Assembly: GCA_964653715.1 (NCBI GenBank)
Contig: CAZZGX010000024.1
Span: 1 to 35,020, forward strand
DNA length: 35,020 nt
Reading direction: 5' to 3'
Origin: CAZZGX01 sp964653715
Lineage (GTDB): Bacteria > Patescibacteriota > Minisyncoccia > Ryanbacterales > GWA2-47-10b
Shown: positions 14,480 to 22,563 of the stretch, in pieces
Numbering within the stretch: the stretch's first letter is position 1
Layout of the letters: every line of letters starts with the position of its first letter
The notes under the pieces: model-generated
Told to the model about the DNA's origin: nothing
Database searches by the model: none
What the model saw: the letters and a program-made list of their open reading frames with translations, nothing else
Program-made: the position numbers and the translations under genes

Positions 14480-15430
14480 TTACTCAAATCCGACGTACTG
14501 GATCTCCTCTTCGAGCTGCAAACCAAACTTTCGGTGCACATATTCTTTGATAAGACCAATGAGCATGATGACGGATTCGGCATTTGCTCCACCTTCGTTA
14601 ATAAGATAGTTGCCATGTTTTTTTGAAACGCTGACAGCGCCAATTTTTTTTCCCTTAAGGCCGAGCCGGTCGATAAGATGCGCCGCGGGAATTACTTTTT
14701 GATAGCTGAAATCAGCAAGCTCCGGGAAAAAATGGAGCAAACGGGCGCGCAACCGATCATCAGCCGGCCACGACGGGTTTTTAAAAATACATCCAGCAGA
14801 GGCGCTCCCAATATCTTGAGCGTCCGACCGATGCCGCGTGTAGTAGCGAACACGTTTTTGTATACTATCCGGATCGCCTTTTTGAAGCGTAAACTCCGCG
14901 CGGGTGATAACAAGCTCGGGCGAATGTTTGAAAATGCTGTCACGATATCCAAATTTGCAAAATTGATTATCTTCATCGGTAAACTCGCCAGTTTCGGTAT
15001 TAAAAAAATAGACACGATCCACGACATCTTTCATCTCGCCACCAAAACATCCGGCATTTCCACGCACCGATCCGCCTACTGTTCCGGGAATACCAATCGC
15101 CCACTCAAAACCAGAAAGCCCTTCTTGCGCAAGTCGCGCAACAAGCACGGCATTCGGAACACCCGCTTCCACTCGTACGCTTGTTCCATCAATACCAATC
15201 GCGCGAAGCATGAGGCGCACAAGCAACCCGGGGAACCCTTTGTCGGAAATGAGTATGTTCGAAGCAGCGCCAATACAAGAAATAGGCAAACCATGCGCCT
15301 TGGCAAAACGAATAGCCTTTTCAAGCTCTTTCTCGTTTTTTACCTCCGCAAAATAGCGAGCGGGGCCGCCGATTTTGAAATAAGTAAAGGGTTTGAGTTC
15401 TACATTTTCACGAATCAATTCCATATCCAA
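14480..15430 (-). CDS. murB: UDP-N-acetylenolpyruvoylglucosamine reductase
   Basis: This 316-residue FAD enzyme makes UDP-MurNAc for peptidoglycan, using NADPH. The FAD-binding part shows PFTYFKIGGPA (14-24), the SNILISD loop, GIPGTVGG (113-120) and RGNAG (123-127). The catalytic half shows YRDSIF (162-167, Y162 and R163) and SAGCIFKNP (211-219), then LIDRLGLKG, KKHGNYLINEGGA and the C-terminal LEEEIQYVG with the catalytic Glu. The residue normally Ser as proton donor is Cys at C214, a change I believe also occurs in other MurB proteins. A 17-bp inverted repeat starts 4 bases upstream of the ATG, and no good Shine-Dalgarno site is seen. Confidence 0.95.
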   Translation of the reverse strand: MDMELIRENVELKPFTYFKIGGPARYFAEVKNEKELEKAIRFAKAHGLPISCIGAASNILISDKGFPGLLVRLMLRAIGIDGTSVRVEAGVPNAVLVARLAQEGLSGFEWAIGIPGTVGGSVRGNAGCFGGEMKDVVDRVYFFNTETGEFTDEDNQFCKFGYRDSIFKHSPELVITRAEFTLQKGDPDSIQKRVRYYTRHRSDAQDIGSASAGCIFKNPSWPADDRLRARLLHFFPELADFSYQKVIPAAHLIDRLGLKGKKIGAVSVSKKHGNYLINEGGANAESVIMLIGLIKEYVHRKFGLQLEEEIQYVGFE

Positions 15431-15433
15431 GTC

Positions 15434-15503
15434 TTAAAGGGCCAATGAAGGGTCAAACTCCATACTATATCCTATGTGAGTGCCAGCTTCATTGGCCCTT
15501 TAA
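15434..15503. repeat. 17-bp perfect inverted repeat in front of murB
   Basis: The arms are 15434-15450 and 15487-15503, identical over 17 bases when inverted (TTAAAGGGCCAATGAAG), with a 36-base spacer. In the murB leader RNA predicted from the -10 at 15527-15532 this makes a stem-loop ending 3 bases before the ATG. It could equally be a double protein-binding site. Confidence 0.85.
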
Positions 15504-15526
15504 AACAGGGAAACGGTTCTCTATAT

Positions 15527-15532
15527 ATTATA
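15527..15532 (-). promoter_or_regulatory. Candidate -10 element for murB
   Basis: TATAAT on the minus strand lies inside the palindrome ATTATAAT (15527-15534), so the same bases give a TATAAT on the plus strand. The -35 is not convincing. A leader of about 90 bases carrying the whole inverted repeat would result. Confidence 0.4.
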
Positions 15533-15555
15533 ATACGAACAAAACAAGAATAAAA

Positions 15556-15635
15556 TACAAAAACCCCGCGAGGGGGCTCTTGCACGGATATAAGGGAGTC
15601 TTAATACCAAGAAGATATTAATACACACTCACGTG
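15556..15635 (-). ncRNA. Candidate small RNA of about 80 bases upstream of murB
   Basis: This stretch has a near-perfect promoter at one end (15642-15669) and a terminator-like hairpin with a T tract at the other, and no open frame longer than a few codons. The RNA could fold with an outer stem (GCACG with CGTGC) and an inner hairpin (TTAATA with TATTAA, 9-base loop) before the terminator. It does not resemble 6S, SRP, tmRNA or tRNA. It could instead be a terminated leader of the murB gene. Confidence 0.45.
15564..15575 (-). terminator. Terminator-like hairpin ending the candidate small RNA
   Basis: CCCC (15564-15567) and GGGG (15572-15575) close a GCGA loop. On the minus strand TTTTTGTATTTT follows. 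The core stem is only 4 bp, with weaker A-U and G-U pairs beyond a mismatch. The core is identical to that of the terminator at 14268-14279. Confidence 0.5.
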
Positions 15636-15641
15636 CCTTCA

Positions 15642-15669
15642 AGTATACTCCAAACGACTTATATGTCAA
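15642..15669 (-). promoter_or_regulatory. Strong promoter of the candidate small RNA
   Basis: A perfect TTGACA (15664-15669) and TATACT (15642-15647) are 16 bases apart on the minus strand. This is among the best sigma-70-type promoters in the window, and no gene follows before the terminator. Confidence 0.65.
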
Positions 15670-15687
15670 GCCTTTTCGTTATCTCTG

Positions 15688-15715
15688 TTGAATTCAATCC
15701 TTAATGTACTATAAC
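15688..15715 (+). promoter_or_regulatory. Promoter of the sugar-phosphate transferase gene
   Basis: TTGAAT (15688-15693) and TATAAC (15710-15715) are 16 bases apart on the plus strand. The start of the transcript would lie about 17 bases before the ATG at 15739. Confidence 0.55.
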
Positions 15716-15738
15716 TATATACATCGGCTAAAAATACA

Positions 15739-17070
15739 ATGAAACAAAAACGACTCATACTGCTCGTGGGCGACATCATAACGCTCTGGGCCGGGCTTCT
15801 CCTAACACTGCTTTTCCGCTATGGAACAAGTGGATTTTTTGAAAACACTCTCCCCCTCCACATTGCTCCGTTTAGCATCATCTTCGGGGTCTGGATCCTT
15901 GTTTTTTATATAATGGGTCTCTATGAAATTAGGCGAATTAACGAGATCCCGGCGGCCATAAAACTTATTTTATACGCCATGGGTGTTGGCGGCAGTATCG
16001 CCATTTCTTTTTTCTACTTTATCTCCTATTTTCTTATAACCCCACGGATTAATCTCATCGTCGATCTTTTCATTACCGTGGTACTGCTCACGAGCTGGCG
16101 GATTTTCTTTATCAAGCGCGCGGGAACTCTTTTTAAAACTCGGGTACTGCTTGTCGGCTCCTCTGCGGATATCGAGGAGCTAATAGCGGCGATCAAAAAA
16201 TATCCTCAGCTTGGCTATTCGGTTTCTGGGCACACAAACGAGCTCACTCAAATGGTTGAACTTCTCAAACGGCAAAAAATAGATATCGTCGTAGCGCTCA
16301 AGGAAATCGAATCTCAAGACGCGTTTGTCCACGCAATTTATGAAACACTCCACAGTGGAGTTCGCTTTATCGATGCCGCGATATTCTACGAAAATATTCT
16401 TGGGAAAATCCCTGTTTCATTTATTTCAAAAACGTGGTTTCTGGAAAATATCGCTGAGACCGAAAAACGAACATTCGAGCTCGTGAAACGCGGGCTTGAT
16501 ATTTTCTTCTCGCTCGTACTAGGAGTTGTGGCACTACTTTTTTTCCCATTCGTAGCACTCGTTATCAAGCTCGACTCGCATGGTCCAGTTTTTTTAAAAC
16601 AAAAACGCGTAGGGCGGATGGGAAAAATCTACGTTCATTACAAATACCGGACTATGGTAGCGCTCGGGCCCGACGGACATGCCGAACCCAACGGAGTTGA
16701 ATGGACGCGGGACAAAGACGCGCGTATAACCCGAGTCGGCAAATTTCTTCGCAAAACAAGAATTGATGAACTCCCGCAACTTTGGAATATTCTCAAAGGC
16801 GACTTGTCATTTATTGGGCCGCGGCCAGAACGGCCTGAATTTGTGGAACAGCTTCGAAAAGAAATTCCATTTTATGACATGCGGCATCTCATCCGACCAG
16901 GCCTTTCCGGGTGGGCACAAATTAATCCGCCGTATTATTATGGGACCCACAAAGAGGCAACGCTAAAAATGCAGTACGATCTTTATTATATAAAAAATCG
17001 AGACCTCGGACTTGATCTCGATATCATGCTTAAAACATTGATGGTAATACTTACTGCGAGCGGTCGGTAA
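15739..17070 (+). CDS. Polyprenyl-phosphate sugar-1-phosphate transferase (WbaP/WcaJ-like)
   Basis: This 443-residue membrane enzyme should start a surface glycan by moving a sugar-1-phosphate from a UDP-sugar to undecaprenyl phosphate. Residues 1-130 hold about four membrane helices, and 133-230 form a CoA-binding-like domain (VLLVGSS). Then comes a hairpin membrane segment (255-275) and the Bac_transf catalytic domain: KRGLD (250-254), KYRTM (302-306), RIDELPQLWN (341-350), GPRPERP (360-366) and RPGLSGWAQI (386-395). Length is normal for polyisoprenyl-phosphate hexose-1-phosphate transferases. The sugar cannot be read from sequence. It is the only plus-strand gene in its part of the locus, and its 3' end overlaps the dehydrogenase gene tail to tail by 20 bases. 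Confidence 0.93.
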   Translation: MKQKRLILLVGDIITLWAGLLLTLLFRYGTSGFFENTLPLHIAPFSIIFGVWILVFYIMGLYEIRRINEIPAAIKLILYAMGVGGSIAISFFYFISYFLITPRINLIVDLFITVVLLTSWRIFFIKRAGTLFKTRVLLVGSSADIEELIAAIKKYPQLGYSVSGHTNELTQMVELLKRQKIDIVVALKEIESQDAFVHAIYETLHSGVRFIDAAIFYENILGKIPVSFISKTWFLENIAETEKRTFELVKRGLDIFFSLVLGVVALLFFPFVALVIKLDSHGPVFLKQKRVGRMGKIYVHYKYRTMVALGPDGHAEPNGVEWTRDKDARITRVGKFLRKTRIDELPQLWNILKGDLSFIGPRPERPEFVEQLRKEIPFYDMRHLIRPGLSGWAQINPPYYYGTHKEATLKMQYDLYYIKNRDLGLDLDIMLKTLMVILTASGR

Positions 17071-17983
17071 TTTTTTTCTGGTTATTAAAGCCCATAGTGC
17101 TCACCTGCGGAACGGTTAAACCTTGCCGCTCGATGAGCTTTCTATTCTCTTCGCGAGCCGCTTCAAATACCAATGCGCTAATATTCACATCATTTAAAAA
17201 TGAAATGAGGGAATCTAAATCCTTTGGCAAACAGTAACCGCCAAAACCACGATATCCTCCATGGAATACGTCGAGATGCGAAGAACCAATCCGATAATCG
17301 GCTCCCAGCGCAACACGTATATTCTCATAATCAACTTGAGGGTTTTCGACTCCCGCAGCCATAAGCTTTCTTTTAAGCGCTTCGCAAGAATCCGCAACCT
17401 TGTTGGCAAAGACTACCTTCATTGAGAAAAACGCGTTCCCGTGGATTTTTATCAGCTCAGCTTCGGTCGCAGACAAAACATGGCGGTGGTATCCCGCGCC
17501 CCATGGCGACATATACGGCGCCTTTGGCAGTAGCGAGAGAACGAAATGAGCGGCATCGATGCTGTTGGTCGTAAATCCGACAATTTGCCGATCTGGACGG
17601 ATCATATCATTCCACGCCTGTGACACGGTCAAAAATTCCGGGCTGAACAGTATTTTATGTTGGGGATATTGCTTTTGCAGTTTCTCGGTGGTGCCGGGAG
17701 TCACGGTGGATTTAATAACCATAATTCTTGGCTCCTTGATTGCGGCAACGGTACTCTCGACGGCAGCAATATCGCACGAGCCATCAGTACTTCTCGGCGT
17801 CGGCACGCAAACAAAAATAATATCGGCTTTGTTTACGTCGTCCGAATATCCCTTTTTTGGATCAATATCATAGAGAAACAACTCAGCGCCACGCGCGAAC
17901 CCCTTGATCTCGTTGAAATACCGCGCCATCTCGCGGCCCACCATTCCAACACCGACAATTCCAATTTTCGTTCTTTCATTCAT
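17051..17983 (-). CDS. Truncated UDP-glucose/GDP-mannose dehydrogenase family protein
   Basis: This 310-residue protein of the nucleotide-sugar 6-dehydrogenase family has GVGMVG (11-16) of the NAD-binding fold, VCVPTPRSTDGSCD (58-71), STVTPGTTEKL, SPEFL, the EAELIKIHGNAFFSMK central helix and the catalytic GGYCLPKD with C251. It stops about 110 residues before the usual end. The C-terminal UDP-binding domain (PF03720) is missing, and no leftover of it is seen downstream. It may work with a different partner, bind substrate differently, or be a specialised lineage form. ATG 17983 is preferred over GTG 17998. A possible promoter lies near 18022 (TTGTAG). It converges on the transferase gene with a 20-base overlap and no visible terminator. 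Confidence 0.85.
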   Translation of the reverse strand: MNERTKIGIVGVGMVGREMARYFNEIKGFARGAELFLYDIDPKKGYSDDVNKADIIFVCVPTPRSTDGSCDIAAVESTVAAIKEPRIMVIKSTVTPGTTEKLQKQYPQHKILFSPEFLTVSQAWNDMIRPDRQIVGFTTNSIDAAHFVLSLLPKAPYMSPWGAGYHRHVLSATEAELIKIHGNAFFSMKVVFANKVADSCEALKRKLMAAGVENPQVDYENIRVALGADYRIGSSHLDVFHGGYRGFGGYCLPKDLDSLISFLNDVNISALVFEAAREENRKLIERQGLTVPQVSTMGFNNQKKITDRSQ

Positions 17984-18041
17984 ATGTATAAAACGCACGA
18001 TATCATAAATTTGTTTATGCTACAACTTGATTTGACTGCCA

Positions 18042-20249
18042 TCATTTTCCTAAACTTTGTAAAAAGACTTCCGCGGAACTTTTTTGAGAAGGGTCTAACT
18101 CTATAACTCGCAGAGCTGCTTTGCGCGCATCTTCAAATTTCCCAGCTTCTTTGTAAAACACTGCGAGATTTTTGTACTCTCCGGCAAGTTCTTGCTTATC
18201 GTAATCACCCTGTTCCTTATTTTTTATCAGGTATAACTCGGCAAGCGCCGCCTCATCAAACCTTCGCGCCTGATAATACGCGTCGCGGATTGAGTCGCGT
18301 TCGCTCACGGAATGCCCATCGAGCCACGCGAGCTCTTCTGTTTCGCGCGATCTATCTCCAAGTTCAATTGCGTGGACAAGCCCGTTGATATGGGGAATGC
18401 CATACTCAGGCACTAGGTTTTCTGCCGTATCGATCGCGCTCCACATACCGGAAATATTACCTTGCACTTTTCTTGCCTGCGCTATTTCTAAATATATTTG
18501 CATCCTGTTTGGCGAAATCACTGCCGCCTCAAGAAACCGTTTTTCGGCTTTTGCCGCATATTCGCGATCTGGCGAACCTAGAATTGTCGCTCGTAAATTG
18601 TAGAGCTGGCCCTGATACATATACCACTTCACATCCTTTGGTCTTTCATGAATATTGTCCTCCATGAGACGGATCGAATAATCAAGTAAACGCTTGAGAG
18701 CCTCCGGATTTCTCTTGCCTCCCTTTTTTAAAAATTCAAATGTGTATTCTGCAACACCTCGACGAACATCAATATTGCCATACGTATTGTACAAAAGAGC
18801 TTGCTCGGTAAACTTCTCTCCTGCGGCATCGCTCCCCTCTGCAAAAGCATCGTATCCGAGTTTGCCAATTCTGTTCTCCCAAAAAGGTTTCCACGTACCG
18901 AGATAAAAAATTGGCGCAACAACAATAAAACCGACCGCGAGGATACTCCATGAACTTGTATACTGATTTGTTTTGAGAAGCTTTTCGTTATCAGAACGAC
19001 TGCCGATAAAAGCAAATACAACGAAAAGAAGAACAAAAGTAGTCGTAGAATCGAACACGAGAATATTCTGGAAAAGATATGCGACAAGAAGCGCTCCAAA
19101 AGCGAGGAAAAGCCAAAATTTTTTCTTTTTTTGTTTTATTAAAAGCAAAAAAGCGGCAACGAAAATCCCACAATAAGCGAGTAAACCAAGAATACCGGTA
19201 GTCGCCCCGACATCAAATATGAAATTGTGAGCCCGATCAAACCACGGTTCTTGGTTTACAAGTCGCGCGTCATAATAAGCATTGAAAAGTAAACCGAAAT
19301 TTTCCGGTCCCCACCCAAAAAATGGCCGCTCGCGCCATCCATTCCAAGCAACTCGCCATGCCATAAGCCGACCTTGGAACGACTTATCACTAAGGGATAT
19401 CGACGCAATCCGTCTGAGAGGACCGTAAGAGGAAGACTTGAAAGAGTCTTTTATAAAATAAATACCTAAGGAAGCGCAGAAGATAAAAATGAGTATACCG
19501 AGAGCAACTTTTCTCAAAACGGTATTCGACATCGAAAGAGTTTTCCCTTCTTTGGATAGCAAGAAAGCAAGCCCAGCAAAAGTAAGCACGGCCCCAATGA
19601 CAAGGGCGAGCATCGCTCCCCGAGTGCCCGTGAGCATCAGCGCAAGGAAACTGAATAAAAGCACGCAGGCGAAGAATACGGCACGATATGAAAACTTGCT
19701 CTCGCGTAGCAAAAGCGCCATGGTAACAAAAAAAGACAAAAGAAGATATGAAGCAAGAAAAGTCGCGTTGCCTAAAGTAGATCCTACACGCGCAATGCCA
19801 AACGGATTTTGCGATTGAAAAAATGGCACGAGCGCCACTATGAGAGCGGTGAAGGACCATGCTCGAAAAATCCATAGCCATTCGCCTTCTTCCCGTACCG
19901 TGGTAGTCACAATAAAGTAAAAGATACATATGTGAGCCAAAACCCAAAGACCAAGCATCCGTTCGTAACTTGACCAGATACTTTGCTGTACGTCCTCCGC
20001 CCTCAACATAGACACAATAATTACGGCGAAATAAACCAGCACCATCAAATTTAAAATACCCGGCTTATTGTGCAAAAGTTTTTGTTTAAAAAAAATCGGC
20101 AGCCAAAAAATAACGGCAACTTCGGTAAGTACCAAGAAAACTGTTGATTTAGTGAAAATAAAACCGAAATAAAGAGTTGCCGCCGAGACAAGTGGCAACA
20201 ACACTACGACACCAAGGACGAGAGCAAATATTATTTTACGGAAGTCCAT
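18042..20249 (-). CDS. O-antigen ligase family membrane protein with C-terminal TPR domain (copy 1)
   Basis: This protein of about 735 residues has roughly eleven membrane helices in residues 1-440, with the Wzy_C/O-antigen-ligase signature in the large periplasmic loop (RPFFGWGPENFG, then WFDRAHNFIFDVGATTGILG). A soluble outer part of TPR repeats follows (for example RFLEAAVISPNRMQIYLEIAQ and EYKNLAVFYKEAGKFEDARKAALRVIELDP). Such proteins join or polymerise lipid-linked glycans, or attach glycans to proteins or lipids, on the outer face. ATG 20249 is chosen because it begins at a signal-anchor helix and overlaps the end of the upstream copy by only 14 bases. The longer frame to 20429 lies inside that gene. 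It is a paralogue of the next gene. Confidence 0.88.
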   Translation of the reverse strand: MDFRKIIFALVLGVVVLLPLVSAATLYFGFIFTKSTVFLVLTEVAVIFWLPIFFKQKLLHNKPGILNLMVLVYFAVIIVSMLRAEDVQQSIWSSYERMLGLWVLAHICIFYFIVTTTVREEGEWLWIFRAWSFTALIVALVPFFQSQNPFGIARVGSTLGNATFLASYLLLSFFVTMALLLRESKFSYRAVFFACVLLFSFLALMLTGTRGAMLALVIGAVLTFAGLAFLLSKEGKTLSMSNTVLRKVALGILIFIFCASLGIYFIKDSFKSSSYGPLRRIASISLSDKSFQGRLMAWRVAWNGWRERPFFGWGPENFGLLFNAYYDARLVNQEPWFDRAHNFIFDVGATTGILGLLAYCGIFVAAFLLLIKQKKKKFWLFLAFGALLVAYLFQNILVFDSTTTFVLLFVVFAFIGSRSDNEKLLKTNQYTSSWSILAVGFIVVAPIFYLGTWKPFWENRIGKLGYDAFAEGSDAAGEKFTEQALLYNTYGNIDVRRGVAEYTFEFLKKGGKRNPEALKRLLDYSIRLMEDNIHERPKDVKWYMYQGQLYNLRATILGSPDREYAAKAEKRFLEAAVISPNRMQIYLEIAQARKVQGNISGMWSAIDTAENLVPEYGIPHINGLVHAIELGDRSRETEELAWLDGHSVSERDSIRDAYYQARRFDEAALAELYLIKNKEQGDYDKQELAGEYKNLAVFYKEAGKFEDARKAALRVIELDPSQKSSAEVFLQSLGK

Positions 20250-22473
20250 CAAGACTTTTGAGAAACTCGCTAATTTGATCTTGCAAGGCAGGATCTTTTG
20301 TTTTTGCAAGAGCACTTGATGCGAATTGACGAGCCTTTTCTTTATTGCCCAACTGCCCGTATGTTTGAGCGAGCCCAACATCGATGTACGCGCTCTCGTA
20401 CTTATTGTTGAGTGTTTCGAGAAAAGCAAGCCGTGCTTCCAAATTGTGAGTACCCTTCAGAGTTCGGCTTATAAGAAGCTGAATGTCATTTTCTCCACCA
20501 ACGGAATAGCCGAGGCTTATAGCCGTATACTTCTCAAGCACGTTCCGGGCACCATCATAATCTCCAGCCAAAACATGGATTGCTAAAACTGCCTGGAACA
20601 TGGCTCCACTCTCGTTAGATTGCCGAAAGATTTCATCTCCCAAAACTACAGCCCGATCCATTTCACCAGTAATTATGTATAATTCCGCAAGCCCTAGATA
20701 CGTCTGTGGATAGTTGGGAGCCAGCTCTTTTGCTTTTGTATAATAGAATTCAGCCTTATCTTTATCTTTGCCCGTCCAAGCCACTTTAATCGTATAGAGC
20801 TTACCCAAGAATATAGGATATTTCGGCACTCGCGGATTTGCCTCAACTTCTTTTTCAAGCTCTGAAATTGCTTTATCGAGAATGGGCTGAACAATTTTCG
20901 GATCTCCCCGCGTTGACAAACTTACTGCAAGATCAGCAAGCCGTTCTCTTGTCTCAGTTAAACCAAACGTATTGTCATCAATCGCTTTTTGAAAACTATC
21001 CAATACTTCCTGGACAGAGGTTGCTTTGTTTACAGACGCAAGGGCACTGAGAAGATCGTGTGCGGCAAGAATAGGCCGAACATTAAACCCATAAATTATA
21101 ATAACTGTCATGAGGAATATGCCCGCTAGCGCAATAGTCTGCTGAGGCTTTAAGTGATGATGTCTTGTTGTTTTTTCATTCTTGGCGGGACCTGTGAGAT
21201 TCGAATGCAAAAAAGCAAGCGCAAAGAAGAAAAAGATATAATTTGTAATAGTATCAAAAACAAATAAATTCTGGACAATATAGGAGAGCAAAGCTCCTGT
21301 TATCAGAATACCCATATAGGAGCTTATGCTCTTTCGAGCCGTTAGTTTGTATATTGAGAAAAAAACTACGCCGAGGAGACCAAGATACGCGCTAAAACCA
21401 ACGATACCCGCGTCAACAAGCCATTCTAAAGACATATTGTGCACGCGATCAAACCATGCCTCATTGCCAAAAAGAGTCGCGTCATAAAATCTGCCATAGG
21501 GAACAATAAAATTTTCGGGACCCCACCCAAATATTGGCCGGTTTTGAAATGCGACAAGACCTATCTTCCAAATTTTTATACGAGGCTGATCGGCTAAATT
21601 TTTCAGAGGCAAAGTTCCCAGCCGATAGATAATATTACTGCTGCCAGTTACAATATTTTTAACGACCAACACATGGGAGATAAATGGCAAGGCGACAAGA
21701 AACAGCGCTAATGCCGCAACAAAATATTTATAGGCAGTTTTGCGCAACGAAATAATAAAACATACGGCCATCACGAAAAGACCCGCGATAAGACCGACAC
21801 TTGCCCCGCGGCTTCCCGAGAGAATAAACATATACAAATTAATGAAGAATATACCGCCAAAGACAATTTTTAAAAAACGATCTTTGCTTCCAATAAAAAG
21901 CCCCGCGGCGATAAACATTTGAAACAACGCGTATACCGCAAGATAAATAAAATTTCCAAAGGTAGAGAATATTCTTCCTCCCTCTGATCCCGTTTTACAA
22001 AATTGAGCTGTAGAATAGAAAAAATGCTCACAAAAACCGTACAAACCGACAAATACGCTTGCAGTCAAGGAAATTATCAAATAAAAAGACCACTCTCTAG
22101 GGTTTTTGATTGTATGTCCCGCTACAAGAAAAAGCGCAAAAAGGTGAAGATAGGTAACAAGGCCCTCCATCCTTTCAAAATTTGACCAGAAGCTATGATA
22201 TGGATTTTCTCCAAGAAGCGTCGCGAAAACGAGTGACCCAATAAAAATAAAGAGCGCCGTGAAAATAAAACTTTTTTTCGGTCTATACGCAGGGGCAATA
22301 AACGCCAACATAACCCACGCTCCGAACATTATCTCGGTTACAATCCGAAAAAAGAAATTCTTCCCGGTTATGAACGGGAAGAAAAAGAAAGACGTAACGA
22401 TAAGAGGGGTTAGAAAAAGTAGGGCCAAAGATATCCGAACCGTCCAGAGAAGGGCACGTTCAAGTGAACTCAT
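20236..22473 (-). CDS. O-antigen ligase family membrane protein with C-terminal TPR domain (copy 2)
   Basis: This protein of about 745 residues has the same architecture as its neighbour: about eleven membrane helices, the ligase loop RPIFGWGPENFI with WFDRVHNMSLEWLVDAGIVG, then TPR repeats (AEFYYTKAKELAPNYPQTYLGLAELY; IDVGLAQTYGQLGNKEKARQFASSAL). WSNFERMEGL here matches WSSYERMLGL in copy 1, which supports tandem duplication. ATG 22473 is preferred over 22524: an AATAAT -10 element ends 7 bases before it and there is no Shine-Dalgarno site. The two copies may have different acceptors or donor chains. Which one is ligase and which is polymerase or glycosyltransferase cannot be told. Confidence 0.88.
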   Translation of the reverse strand: MSSLERALLWTVRISLALLFLTPLIVTSFFFFPFITGKNFFFRIVTEIMFGAWVMLAFIAPAYRPKKSFIFTALFIFIGSLVFATLLGENPYHSFWSNFERMEGLVTYLHLFALFLVAGHTIKNPREWSFYLIISLTASVFVGLYGFCEHFFYSTAQFCKTGSEGGRIFSTFGNFIYLAVYALFQMFIAAGLFIGSKDRFLKIVFGGIFFINLYMFILSGSRGASVGLIAGLFVMAVCFIISLRKTAYKYFVAALALFLVALPFISHVLVVKNIVTGSSNIIYRLGTLPLKNLADQPRIKIWKIGLVAFQNRPIFGWGPENFIVPYGRFYDATLFGNEAWFDRVHNMSLEWLVDAGIVGFSAYLGLLGVVFFSIYKLTARKSISSYMGILITGALLSYIVQNLFVFDTITNYIFFFFALAFLHSNLTGPAKNEKTTRHHHLKPQQTIALAGIFLMTVIIIYGFNVRPILAAHDLLSALASVNKATSVQEVLDSFQKAIDDNTFGLTETRERLADLAVSLSTRGDPKIVQPILDKAISELEKEVEANPRVPKYPIFLGKLYTIKVAWTGKDKDKAEFYYTKAKELAPNYPQTYLGLAELYIITGEMDRAVVLGDEIFRQSNESGAMFQAVLAIHVLAGDYDGARNVLEKYTAISLGYSVGGENDIQLLISRTLKGTHNLEARLAFLETLNNKYESAYIDVGLAQTYGQLGNKEKARQFASSALAKTKDPALQDQISEFLKSLDGLP

Positions 22474-22480
22474 TTGAGTA

Positions 22481-22508
22481 ATTATTCCATACAATGAGTC
22501 AAATGCAA
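22481..22508 (-). promoter_or_regulatory. Promoter of the O-antigen-ligase pair, leaderless layout
   Basis: TTGCAT (22503-22508) and AATAAT (22481-22486) are 16 bases apart on the minus strand. Seven bases lie between the -10 and the ATG at 22473. Confidence 0.45.
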
Positions 22509-22515
22509 GGCTAAC

Positions 22516-22545
22516 AAAAAACACGGCCGCACGGCCGTGTTTTTT
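22516..22545. terminator. Terminator after the peptidoglycan-binding protein gene
   Basis: A 14-bp stem (AAAAAACACGGCCG 22516-22529 with CGGCCGTGTTTTTT 22532-22545) has a 2-base gap. It is symmetric, and in the minus direction it ends the 22564 gene before the O-ligase promoter. Confidence 0.9.
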
Positions 22546-22563
22546 CCAAAATCTTCCTGTATC

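Noticed and set aside
20250..20429. N-terminal extension of O-ligase copy 1 up to 20429
   Set aside because: The 60 extra residues overlap the TPR end of copy 2 and are polar, whereas the ATG at 20249 begins with a membrane helix as expected.
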